NCBI GenBank assembly: GCA_034436155.1
Contig: DAOTVP010000040.1
Location: forward strand, 28,245-92,244
Source of the DNA: GCA-2794515 sp034436155
GTDB lineage: Bacteria; Chloroflexota; Anaerolineae; Aggregatilineales; Phototrophicaceae
Reading direction: 5' to 3'
Length of the DNA: 64,000 nucleotides
The notes under the pieces were generated by a model. That model was not told where the DNA came from and did not search any database. It worked only from the letters and a program-made list of their open reading frames with translations. The translations under genes and the position numbers were made by a program. Positions 34,472-41,900 of this stretch are shown piece after piece. Every line of letters begins with the position of its first letter. Position 1 is the stretch's first letter.

Positions 34472-35365
34472 ATGCCCGTCATCCGTACACCCGATAGCCG
34501 ATTTGAAAACTTAGATAAATATCCCTTCAAGCCGAATTATGTCACCTATAACGATGTGCGTATCCATTATGTAGACGAAGGACAGGGTGAAAATGTCATT
34601 CTGTGCCTGCATGGTGAACCCACATGGTCATATCTCTATCGGCACATGATACCAATTTTGGCGCAAAATCATCGCGTCATCGCGCCCGACCTCATCGGTT
34701 TCGGTAAGAGTGATAAATACACCGAGATGAGCGATTACAGCATCATCCTACAAATTGATGCGCTCGAAAGCCTGATAGAGGAACTCGGTTTGGGCAATAT
34801 CACGCTGGTGTGTCAGGATTGGGGCGGGATTATCGGCTTGCCGTTGGCGATGCGACTACACGCCCGTTTTTCGCGCCTTGTCATTTTGAACACCGCCTTG
34901 CCCACAGGCGATAGACCCATCAGCGAGGGCTTTATGCAGTGGCGCGAATTTGTGCAAAAGGCGGGCAAAGACCTCATCGCCAGCAAAGTGATTGAATTCA
35001 GCATCATCAACAAAGACATCCTCACGCCCGAAGTATTACGCGGATATGATGCGCCGTTTCCCAATAGCGATTATACCGCCGCCATCGCCGCCTATCCGTT
35101 GCTCGTGCCGATTAAAGATGATGATGCAGGTGTGGATATGATGCGCGATGCGCGTGAAAAATTGGGCAATTGGCATAAGCCCGCGCTGGTCATGTTCTCT
35201 GATATGGATGTGGTACTCGGTGGTGGAGACCGCTTCTTTCGCAAGCATATTCCAAGCGCCAAAGACCAACCCGTCATCACGATTACAGGGGCGGGTCACT
35301 TTTTGCAAGAGGAAAAGGGCGAAGAAATCGCGGCGCATATCCTCGACTTTTTAGCACGGACATAG
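34472..35365 (+). CDS. Haloalkane dehalogenase-like alpha/beta hydrolase
   Basis: 297 residues. The sequence fits haloalkane dehalogenase subfamily I: LHGEPTWSYLYRHM with the oxyanion Glu-Pro-Thr-Trp, nucleophile Asp116 followed by Trp in VCQDWGG, a cap domain at about 140-210, FSDMDVV supplying the acid, and GAGHFLQEEKG with base His276. The Asp-Trp pair and EPTW motif are those of enzymes that split carbon-halogen bonds; many relatives of this subfamily act on unknown natural substrates. It is co-transcribed with the GH1 glucosidase. The natural role is unclear. Confidence 0.87.
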   Translation: MPVIRTPDSRFENLDKYPFKPNYVTYNDVRIHYVDEGQGENVILCLHGEPTWSYLYRHMIPILAQNHRVIAPDLIGFGKSDKYTEMSDYSIILQIDALESLIEELGLGNITLVCQDWGGIIGLPLAMRLHARFSRLVILNTALPTGDRPISEGFMQWREFVQKAGKDLIASKVIEFSIINKDILTPEVLRGYDAPFPNSDYTAAIAAYPLLVPIKDDDAGVDMMRDAREKLGNWHKPALVMFSDMDVVLGGGDRFFRKHIPSAKDQPVITITGAGHFLQEEKGEEIAAHILDFLART

Positions 35366-35385
35366 GATAACGGAGGATTATTGTT

Positions 35386-35760
35386 ATGAAATGGATTGCA
35401 CGCGGGATGAAAGAAACGCTCATCGTGGGTTTGGCGATACTCGCCGCCATTGCCTTGATGTTGCCTTCATTCATACCCGATTTTATCCCGTTTATCGGTT
35501 TTGCAGATGAAGCCTTCTGGACGCTCATCCTCATCAACACGGCGAATTATTATGGCTTAAATTTGTCATCCATTTATGGGGATAATAAAAAGCGTACTAT
35601 CCGCCGAATTAAAAAGAAAAAACGCAAGCCGACTGCCGATGAGGGTAGTGGGGCTACAGCGATCACATCGCCGAAACCACCCGCGTTAAAAGTAGATGAT
35701 GGCAAACGGCTCTATATTCACGATGGCACGAGCGAAGCGCCGATTATCGAAGAGAAATAA
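35386..35760 (+). CDS. Small membrane protein with a YkvA/DUF1232-like segment
   Basis: 124 residues. Two hydrophobic segments (LIVGLAILAAIALMLPSFIP and FIGFADEAFWTLILINTANYY) include LPSFIPDFIPFIGFADEA, similar to the core of DUF1232 (YkvA) proteins. The rest is a strongly basic stretch (KKRTIRRIKKKKRKP) and a disordered acidic tail. The basic run after the last helix predicts a cytoplasmic C-terminus. GGAGG precedes the ATG and the gap from the dehalogenase is 20 bases, so it is likely in the same operon. No function is known. Confidence 0.65.
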   Translation: MKWIARGMKETLIVGLAILAAIALMLPSFIPDFIPFIGFADEAFWTLILINTANYYGLNLSSIYGDNKKRTIRRIKKKKRKPTADEGSGATAITSPKPPALKVDDGKRLYIHDGTSEAPIIEEK

Positions 35761-35803
35761 AGGGATGTGTAAGCGCCGATTAGCGAACATGCGACTATCC
35801 GCC

Positions 35804-37996
35804 CTAATCATCAATCCCCAAATAATAATATTCTAAAATGCGCCGTGTGATGGGCGCGGCGACTGCCGACCCGTCACCACTATTTTCGACCATTACCCCG
35901 ACCGCGATTTGCGGGTTATCTTTGGGGGCATACGCCATAAACCACGCATGAGGCAACCCGACTGGGTTTTGTGCCGTCCCTGTTTTGCCACACAACCCAC
36001 CATTATCTAAGAGGGGTGAATTGCGGAAAATATGCGATGCCGTCCCGAATTGCCCTGTGATGACATCACATAAGCCGTTACGCACATATTGCAACACATC
36101 GGGATTCACTTGAATATCGGTGATAATCTCTGGGCTAAATTGATAATCCACATCATCTAATAACGCCGTATGATGCACCAAAAATGGGCGATAGCGGATG
36201 CCACCATTGGCAATCTGTGCATAGACTTGCGTCATTTGTAGGGGCGAAATTTCGACCATCCCCTGACCAATCGCCATATCCACCGCATCGGAGAACGACC
36301 ATGGCTCTGGAAAGAGCGTATTTTTGGTATCGCGTGTGCCGATAAATCCGTTTACCGTTGGGATGTCGGTCATGCCTGTCGGACTACCTAGACCCATCAG
36401 CACCGCATAGCTCGGTAACAGGTAGGGGTCTATACCATCGAGCCGATACCCCACCTCATAAAAACACGAATTACAACTGTGGGTGATCGCGTTGGCTAAA
36501 TTCAGGCTACCATGCCCGCCACGTCGCCAATCGGTACGCACAATATCCCGATTCCACGTTCCAGTCGAAAAATAGCGTTCTTCAAATGTGAAATTCCCAC
36601 TATCCAGCGCCGCAATTGCGCTAATCACCTTAAATACCGAACCTGATGGATAGCGCCCTTGCGCCACGCGGTTCAACAACGGACGGCGCGGATCATTTTG
36701 CACCTGCGCGATATAGGCATTGGCTTCGCTTTTGCCCATGATTGGGAAGGCGGTGAAGGCATTGCCGTTGTATGATGGATAACTGACCATCGCCAAAATT
36801 TCGCCTGTGTGAATATTGATGATGACAGTCGATGCGCCGTTGGATGATGCCCCCCAACTGTCGCTCGCGTTGGCATACGCTTCGCTGATGGCGCGATACA
36901 CAAAGCGTTGCAAATCGGCATCGATCGTCAAATAGACGCTTCGGCTCGGTTGCGTGGTGCGTTCTGCCAGCGTTTGTAAGACCACACCTTCGGCAGACAC
37001 GATAGACAACCGTCCGCCGGGCACGCCACGTAACGTTTCGTCCCAACTGGCTTCGATGCCACTTTTGCCGATGATCGAATCTTGCTTAAAACCAACCAAT
37101 TCCAACGCGGGGATTTGGCTCTCATCTGGATACCCCACCGTGCCGATGACATGGGGCATCAGTGTGCCATCTAAATAACGGCGCGTGTATTGATAACCAA
37201 ATTGCGCCGCGCAATCGGCAATCAGCGAGGCTTCCCAGGTGGCATAGGCTTGCGTTTCGATCAGACCTACATCCGTCAGCCATGAGGGACTGCTCCGATT
37301 GATTATCGCCTGTACCTGTTCTAATGTCTGATTGGTGGCGCTGGCGAGCGTGTTCAAACACATGTCTCGATTGGGGATTTCTTGCGGAATCACGCGGGCG
37401 ATGACGATGCGCCCGTTCATATCGGCTAAAATTTCGCCGTTGCGGTCGTAGATATTGGCACGCAGTGGGGGATACGTCTCTAAACGAACAGCCCCCCCGC
37501 GCCCCAGCGCGTTGAAAATATCGCCCGGAGACCACGCCACGCGCCACGCTTGCAGATCATTGTCTAATACCAAGCGCATCTCGCGCCCAACATCGCTAAA
37601 ACTGCCCATGACGGCGCTGGTGAAGGTCATATCATACACAAAAACCATCACGCGGTTGCTCTCGCGGGCTTGTACCACCAGCGAAAATGATTGGTCGGTC
37701 AGGCGAATTTCGCGGGCGGTGTTCTCATAAAAATTGACGAAGGTTTCGTAGGGAAACGCCTCTTGACTGGTGCGACTGATGAGATTATACATTTGCGGAT
37801 AATCGCGCTTCGTCCATAAATCCAAAAATGAGGCAATCACGCGCTCGGCTTCGAGGGCGTTGTTATATTCGGGTGTTTCGGTGGGGATGCGCGTGGGTAA
37901 ATCGCGGACATCAATCAGCTCGGTTGTTTGTGCGGGTGAACAACCTGTGATGACCAACAATAGGGCAATAACGGCGATCAAATGCTTCAAACGCAT
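35804..37996 (-). CDS. PBP2a/PBP5-like transpeptidase lipoprotein with MecA-N-like domain
   Basis: 730 residues. A lipoprotein signal (LLLVITGCSP, lipobox Cys19) is followed by an NTF2-like MecA_N-type domain at about 45-160, a PBP dimerisation region at about 185-350 and a class B transpeptidase. The active-site motifs are SxxK (Ser453-Lys456 in YPSGSVFK), SCN and KTGTA. Class B enzymes cross-link peptidoglycan. The MecA_N plus lipobox layout is that of Firmicutes low-affinity PBPs such as PBP2a and PBP5, but such proteins are also ordinary in Chloroflexi. Resistance cannot be inferred. It is convergent with the DUF1232 gene and stands alone. Confidence 0.9.
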   Translation of the reverse strand: MRLKHLIAVIALLLVITGCSPAQTTELIDVRDLPTRIPTETPEYNNALEAERVIASFLDLWTKRDYPQMYNLISRTSQEAFPYETFVNFYENTAREIRLTDQSFSLVVQARESNRVMVFVYDMTFTSAVMGSFSDVGREMRLVLDNDLQAWRVAWSPGDIFNALGRGGAVRLETYPPLRANIYDRNGEILADMNGRIVIARVIPQEIPNRDMCLNTLASATNQTLEQVQAIINRSSPSWLTDVGLIETQAYATWEASLIADCAAQFGYQYTRRYLDGTLMPHVIGTVGYPDESQIPALELVGFKQDSIIGKSGIEASWDETLRGVPGGRLSIVSAEGVVLQTLAERTTQPSRSVYLTIDADLQRFVYRAISEAYANASDSWGASSNGASTVIINIHTGEILAMVSYPSYNGNAFTAFPIMGKSEANAYIAQVQNDPRRPLLNRVAQGRYPSGSVFKVISAIAALDSGNFTFEERYFSTGTWNRDIVRTDWRRGGHGSLNLANAITHSCNSCFYEVGYRLDGIDPYLLPSYAVLMGLGSPTGMTDIPTVNGFIGTRDTKNTLFPEPWSFSDAVDMAIGQGMVEISPLQMTQVYAQIANGGIRYRPFLVHHTALLDDVDYQFSPEIITDIQVNPDVLQYVRNGLCDVITGQFGTASHIFRNSPLLDNGGLCGKTGTAQNPVGLPHAWFMAYAPKDNPQIAVGVMVENSGDGSAVAAPITRRILEYYYLGIDD

Positions 37997-38080
37997 CCAT
38001 CCTTCAATAGCATAGCTTACACATCCTCATTTATTATAGGCATAGTTGCATTTTTATGAAAGTCATGGCAGATGAGAATA

Positions 38081-38089
38081 TGTTATAAT
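38081..38089 (+). promoter_or_regulatory. Extended -10 promoter of the second toxin-antitoxin locus
   Basis: TGTTATAAT, an extended -10 element, lies 31 bases before the antitoxin ATG at 38121. The layout copies that at 30417-30425. Confidence 0.55.
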
Positions 38090-38120
38090 GATGCTAAATT
38101 TGTTTGATGAGGTTTTTGTG

Positions 38121-38342
38121 ATGAAACCATTGGATAAAATGACACTCGAAGAACTTGAAATATGGATTGATGCGCGTATTGATGAAAAATTACAATCATT
38201 CATGATGTTATTGATGACTGATGATGAACCAGATGACCGCACATGGGAGCAAGTGAAGGTAGATATTGAGCGTGACCGATGGACACCACCGCCCAATGCC
38301 AAATCATCCTTAGAATTATTGCGTGAAGATAGAGACCGCTAA
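38121..38342 (+). CDS. Antitoxin-like small protein
   Basis: 73 residues from ATG 38121, placed after GATGAGG; an in-frame ATG at 38088 would lie inside the promoter. The sequence is helical and acidic (KMTLEELEIWIDARIDEKL) with a tail DRTWEQVKVDIERDRWTPP, where DRTWE resembles the toxin-binding end of several antitoxins. Its stop overlaps the ATG of a broken PIN toxin (TAATG), which identifies it as the antitoxin of a VapBC-like pair. I do not recognise the family. It may now be a relic or may neutralise related toxins elsewhere. Confidence 0.65.
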   Translation: MKPLDKMTLEELEIWIDARIDEKLQSFMMLLMTDDEPDDRTWEQVKVDIERDRWTPPPNAKSSLELLREDRDR

Positions 38343-38483
38343 TGTCGAATTATGTTGTAGATGCGACTGTGGTCACTGAATATTTAATAACTGGGGTATT
38401 ATCCACTCATTACACTTGATGTACCACAAAGTCGTGTTGCAATTGCCGAAAAGGTGATATTAAAACCCCTAACCGATTTCTAA
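38342..38483 (+). pseudogene. Truncated PIN-domain toxin (VapC-like)
   Basis: Starting at the TAATG overlap, the frame reads MSNYVVDATVVTEYL, the standard PIN N-terminus with catalytic Asp7, and stops after 25 residues at 38417-38419. In the +1 frame sequence continues sensibly as LDVPQSRVAIAEKVILKPL before another stop at 38481. A frameshift plus loss of most of the domain is the simplest reading. The two later acidic motifs are absent, so no active toxin can be made. Confidence 0.7.
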
Positions 38484-38488
38484 AAAAT

Positions 38489-38517
38489 CTGACACACATC
38501 CATAATCGGGGTATAAT
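38489..38517 (+). promoter_or_regulatory. Near-consensus sigma-A promoter of the tail-tube-like gene
   Basis: CTGACA (38489-38494), exactly 17 bases, then TATAAT (38512-38517). Only one base differs from consensus in the twelve. The CDS begins 38 bases downstream, after AAAGGAG. This is among the strongest promoters visible in the window. Confidence 0.7.
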
Positions 38518-38554
38518 AGGTAAAAATCAATCACCATAAAGGAGAAACTCCCTC

Positions 38555-38977
38555 ATGCCGAATCATTTTGTGGCTGTAGATAGTCTGGTCGCCAACGAAT
38601 TTGAAATTCACATTGATAATCAACCCATGCTCGGTGTTTTTCGGGTGGATGGCTTGGTCACATTCAAATTAGATGAAGCGGGCAAGCGCGTTCATGAACC
38701 GTTCCGCATCATCAAGATGGTGCAACGTGATGCCAATAACCCGTTTAACACCTGGTTGCGCGAGACAACCGCCCCTAATGCCGATAAACCGCGCCGTACT
38801 GTCAGCATTTTGGCGGTGGATGATGGTGTCGAGACGCGCCGTTGGGTGGTCAAAGGGGCGTGGATCAGCAAGGTTGAATATTCGGCTTTCGATACCGCTT
38901 CGCATGATATGGTCGAAGAAATCGTCACGGTTTATTACGATAGCATCGAAGAATTTTTCTCCGCCACAACCGATTGA
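38555..38977 (+). CDS. Phage tail-tube-like protein (T4 gp19 / contractile-injection tube family)
   Basis: 140 residues. The pattern fits the gp19/Hcp-like tube fold: an N-terminal NEFEIHIDNQPMLGVFRVDGL (ligand-free beta hairpin), a mid-protein WLRETTAPNADKPRRTVSILAVDDG, then RRWVVKGAWISKVEYSAFDTASHDMVEEIVTVYYD. In tail tubes the equivalent reads as a tube-wall beta sandwich ending in an ELAHEG-like strand. Hexamers of such proteins form the inner tube of phage tails and extracellular injection systems. No sheath, baseplate, spike or AAA ATPase gene lies nearby, so it is isolated. AAAGGAG and a near-consensus promoter precede it, and a strong terminator follows, so it is a single-gene unit. 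Family membership is by eye. Confidence 0.65.
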   Translation: MPNHFVAVDSLVANEFEIHIDNQPMLGVFRVDGLVTFKLDEAGKRVHEPFRIIKMVQRDANNPFNTWLRETTAPNADKPRRTVSILAVDDGVETRRWVVKGAWISKVEYSAFDTASHDMVEEIVTVYYDSIEEFFSATTD

Positions 38978-38996
38978 GGCGTGATTTAATCTAGCC

Positions 38997-39023
38997 TCGC
39001 CTATGGCTCAAAGCCATAGGCGA
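38997..39023 (+). terminator. Rho-independent terminator after the tail-tube-like gene
   Basis: TCGCCTATGGCT pairs perfectly with AGCCATAGGCGA around a CAA loop (12 bp) and is followed by ATTATTTT. It lies 19 bases after the stop. Confidence 0.8.
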
Positions 39024-39034
39024 ATTATTTTGGA

Positions 39035-39115
39035 AGCCCACTAAAGGGGCTGTTTTTGCCTGATTTTGTGTCAAATAGGTGTTATCTAGGCGGGTTTGAG
39101 CGCCTTTAGTGCGCT
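39035..39115. repeat. REPIN-like pair of inverted stem-loops
   Basis: AGCCC-ACTAAAG-GGGCT (39035-39051) and, on the other strand, AGCGC-ACTAAAG-GCGCT (39099-39115) have the same 7-base loop and stem. They differ by one C-G to G-C swap that preserves pairing. Two such elements in inverted orientation about 50 bases apart are the layout of a REPIN, a short non-autonomous repeat moved by RAYT-type transposases. The first copy is followed by GTTTTT and could add to termination. Confidence 0.5.
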
Positions 39116-39127
39116 TTTAGGCATTTA

Positions 39128-39150
39128 GCGAGATGCTTTGAGCATCTCGC
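39128..39150. terminator. Stem-loop downstream of the GNAT gene
   Basis: GCGAGATGCT and AGCATCTCGC form a perfect 10-bp stem with a TTG loop, 30 bases beyond the stop of the minus-strand acetyltransferase gene. No T run follows on either strand, so the terminator role is uncertain. Confidence 0.45.
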
Positions 39151-39180
39151 GATCACTAGCAATCAGAGCAATGTCTCTTA

Positions 39181-39561
39181 TCAATCTACAATCGCATCCA
39201 CATCACAGCGCAAGTAGACAATTGTGCCTATCTGCCGATGAAACACAAATCCCACCCGTTCATATAACCGCCGCGCCGATAAATTATCCTCATCCACGCC
39301 GATTTCGAGTGTGCGTATGCGCCGATTTTGCGCCACCTGCGCCAAATGATAGATTAAGTGTGTCCCAATTCCCCGATTGCGATGCGCCTCATCCACCCAT
39401 AAATCGCTAATTTCACCCACATCGCGCCAACGGGTGAGCAATCCCCACCCAATCAGGCGGTTATCCACCCATGCGCCCATGCCCATCATCCGATTTGGAT
39501 AGGCATTCGGGATATGTTGCATATCATCATCTGAGAGTAACTTATAGGTGAGCCTATCCAT
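39181..39561 (-). CDS. GNAT family N-acetyltransferase
   Basis: 126 residues. The acetyl-CoA-binding motif A is clear: EISDLWVDEAHRNRGIGTHLIYHL, seen as DLWVDEAHRNRGIG, and motif B is NLSARRLYERVGFVF. Enzymes of this family acetylate amines of proteins, antibiotics or small molecules. The protein has no extra domains and no acceptor-specific motif that I can recognise, so the substrate is unknown. It is convergent with the tail-tube-like gene and divergent from the secreted protein at 39660, with about 100 bases between them. Confidence 0.88.
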   Translation of the reverse strand: MDRLTYKLLSDDDMQHIPNAYPNRMMGMGAWVDNRLIGWGLLTRWRDVGEISDLWVDEAHRNRGIGTHLIYHLAQVAQNRRIRTLEIGVDEDNLSARRLYERVGFVFHRQIGTIVYLRCDVDAIVD

Positions 39562-39659
39562 ATCGTAGTGCCAGCGTAATTGTGTTTTGTGGCTAAATCG
39601 CCTATAGTTTGAATAGAGATTTGGGATTGTGCAACCCTCAGTTCAAAGGATAAAAAATC

Positions 39660-40739
39660 ATGATGAAGTGGTTAAAAATAATGCTATTCGTGCTGTTTGT
39701 TTTTGCGATGTTGGGATTGATGCCCGCCTTTGCACAAACCGCTTGTGGTAGTTTGAGCCGTGATGATTGTACCTTGTTACAAAATGCCCAACAAGCGACA
39801 ACGAACCTGAACAGCGCGGGCTTTAAGGCGACAGTTGAATTTGATTTTGGCATCAGGTTCTTACCCGATCTATTCAGTTTGCGTATGGTTGCTGATGGTG
39901 TGTATACCCGCGTCCCCGTCACACGCGATGATGTTGAGGATGAGTATCGCTCTCTATATAGCCTGAATGCTGATATGACCGTGTTTTTAGAGGGTGAAAC
40001 CAGCGAAATCATCCAACCGACCGAGAATACATTCACCACCACCTTCGATTTACGCTATGTGGATGGGGTAGGCTATGCCGATTTGAGCAAGATTTTGCCG
40101 TTGATGAATGTATCACGCGGGTCGTGGTATAGCGTGGATATGACCGACTTCTTGACCAAATTAATCCGCGATGGCATCTTTCCGCCCAATACCATATCTG
40201 TTCTGACGATGCTTTTTGGCTCAGATTATGTCAGTGGATTGGCATTAGATGGCACATTGCGCCGTGTGGATGATATTCAAACCGATTTGCAAACATTCGC
40301 CGTGTTCGAGGGGACATTCTCACTTAGTGATTATTTAGAGGATAACCCGTCCCTCTTTACCACCTTTGTATTCGCCTTAGAACTGAGCATCCGCGATTTT
40401 GCCTCCAACTCGAATTATACCAATGCCGAAATTCGCCGTGCGGCAGAATTTTATGCCGATTGGCTTCGTGCGATAGATATTCTGATCGTGCAAACGGTCG
40501 GGTTAGATGATGGTTATGTGCATCACACGCAATTCGAGCTGAGATTCGCGCCCGAAAGCACCGAGACACTCAACCCCGATCCGTTGGGATTGGCGTTATT
40601 CGGCGGCATACAACTACGTTTTTGGGCGGATTTTCGGTATACTCAATTCGGGTACGTCCCACTCATCACCGAACCCGAACAATCATCGCCCTTGCGCTAT
40701 GAGGATCTGTTTGGAGATGGGGATAATTCATTATTTTGA
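39660..40739 (+). CDS. Secreted protein of unknown function
   Basis: 359 residues. A typical signal peptide (IMLFVLFVFAMLGLMPAFAQ) ends in PAFA-Q, so cleavage after Ala is expected. The mature part starts with a Cys-containing TACGSLSRDDCTLLQNAQQATTNL and has alternating beta strands (GFKATVEFDFGIRF, RMVADGVYTRVP, VDGVGYADLSK) reminiscent of lipid-binding LppX/LolA-like folds, a weak impression only. AAAGGA precedes the ATG. The glycosyltransferase gene starts 27 bases after the stop, so the four genes from here to 44442 may form one unit devoted to the cell surface. Confidence 0.7.
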   Translation: MMKWLKIMLFVLFVFAMLGLMPAFAQTACGSLSRDDCTLLQNAQQATTNLNSAGFKATVEFDFGIRFLPDLFSLRMVADGVYTRVPVTRDDVEDEYRSLYSLNADMTVFLEGETSEIIQPTENTFTTTFDLRYVDGVGYADLSKILPLMNVSRGSWYSVDMTDFLTKLIRDGIFPPNTISVLTMLFGSDYVSGLALDGTLRRVDDIQTDLQTFAVFEGTFSLSDYLEDNPSLFTTFVFALELSIRDFASNSNYTNAEIRRAAEFYADWLRAIDILIVQTVGLDDGYVHHTQFELRFAPESTETLNPDPLGLALFGGIQLRFWADFRYTQFGYVPLITEPEQSSPLRYEDLFGDGDNSLF

Positions 40740-40766
40740 CCATCAACGGATAGGATAGCAATCTAC

Positions 40767-41900
40767 ATGCACATCGCACTCAACGCATGGTTTTGGGATA
40801 AACCGCATACAGGCAGTGGGCAATACCTACAACAACTGGTATTCGCCCTCGCCAAAATCGCGCCCGATATGACCATCAGCCTGATTTTACCGCCTCATAT
40901 CACCACCATCAGCGAAACGCTTCCGCCAAACGTCAAACCTGTTCATACCACAGGGCGTGGTGGGGCAGTGGGCAAGGTGTGGTTTGAACAACGCACATTT
41001 CCGCGCATGGTCAAAGCGTGCGGGGCAGATTTGGCACACGTCCCCTATTGGGGCGCACCGCTCAGCTCGCCCGCCAAATTGGTGACGAGTGTTTTGGATG
41101 TGGCATCGTTGTTTTTGCCCGAATATTATGCCATCGGCTTGAAGGGACGCGCCTATAATGCCCTGATTAGTGCCTCTGCAGGCGGTTCTGACCACATCAT
41201 CACCATTAGTAATGCCGCCAAAGCCGATATTATCGAACAGCTTCACATCGCGCCAGAAAAAATCACCACCACCTATTTGGGCATCGATGAAGCCTTTCAT
41301 CCCAAAATTGGCGCACAAAATGACCATCTTGTCCGCAAAAAATACAATTTGCCCATGAGTTTCGTGTTGTATCTAGGCGGATTCGATTATCGCAAACAGG
41401 TGAATCAATTGCTGTATGCCTATACCTATCTCGCCCAAGCCGAAGGCGATAATTACCCGTTGGTCATTGCGGGTAAAGAACCGAATTGGGATAAGCGCGT
41501 TTTTCCGGATATGCGAAAATACGCCCAAGCGTTGGGGATTGATAGGTATATCGAATGGATTGGTTACGTGGATGAAGCCGACAAACCCGCCTTGTATCGG
41601 CTATCGGATTTATTTGTGTATCCAAGTATGTATGAAGGATTTGGGTTGCCCCCCCTCGAAGCGATGGCGTGCGGGGTGCCTGTTGTTGCCAATGCCCTAG
41701 ATGTGTTCAAAGAGACGCTTGGCGGTGGGGCGTATCTGGTCGAAAATGCCCGCACAATGGGCGGGGCGATGATTTCGCTCCTCATCCAAAAACCATTGCG
41801 CGATACCATGATCAATCAGGGATTGGCACAAGCCACCCGTTACACATGGCGCAAAACCGCCCAAGCCACGCTTGAAGTATATCAACAGGTGTTATCATGA
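40767..41900 (+). CDS. Group 1 (GT4) glycosyltransferase
   Basis: 377 residues of the GT-B fold. N-terminal acceptor domain: ALNAWFWDKPHTGSGQYLQQLVFALAK. Donor domain: LYLGGFDYRKQVNQLLYAY, LVIAGKEPNWDKR, IEWIGYVDEADKPALYRLSDLFVYPSMYEGFGLPPLEAMACGVPVVA, here recognised by the YEGFGLPPLEA motif with its two glutamates that bind the nucleotide-sugar. Such enzymes transfer hexoses to envelope glycans. Its TGA stop overlaps the next ATG (ATGA), coupling it to the TQ-repeat protein that follows. Donor and acceptor are unknown. Confidence 0.92.
   Translation: MHIALNAWFWDKPHTGSGQYLQQLVFALAKIAPDMTISLILPPHITTISETLPPNVKPVHTTGRGGAVGKVWFEQRTFPRMVKACGADLAHVPYWGAPLSSPAKLVTSVLDVASLFLPEYYAIGLKGRAYNALISASAGGSDHIITISNAAKADIIEQLHIAPEKITTTYLGIDEAFHPKIGAQNDHLVRKKYNLPMSFVLYLGGFDYRKQVNQLLYAYTYLAQAEGDNYPLVIAGKEPNWDKRVFPDMRKYAQALGIDRYIEWIGYVDEADKPALYRLSDLFVYPSMYEGFGLPPLEAMACGVPVVANALDVFKETLGGGAYLVENARTMGGAMISLLIQKPLRDTMINQGLAQATRYTWRKTAQATLEVYQQVLS

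Noticed and set aside
35804..37996. Antibiotic resistance gene (mecA)
   Set aside because: The domain order is shared with PBP2a, but ordinary class B enzymes of Chloroflexota look the same, and no mec regulators or mobile elements are present.
38555..38977. Part of a prophage or extracellular injection system cluster
   Set aside because: No sheath, baseplate, spike, portal, integrase or AAA gene lies in the surrounding 10 kb; only the tube-like gene is present.
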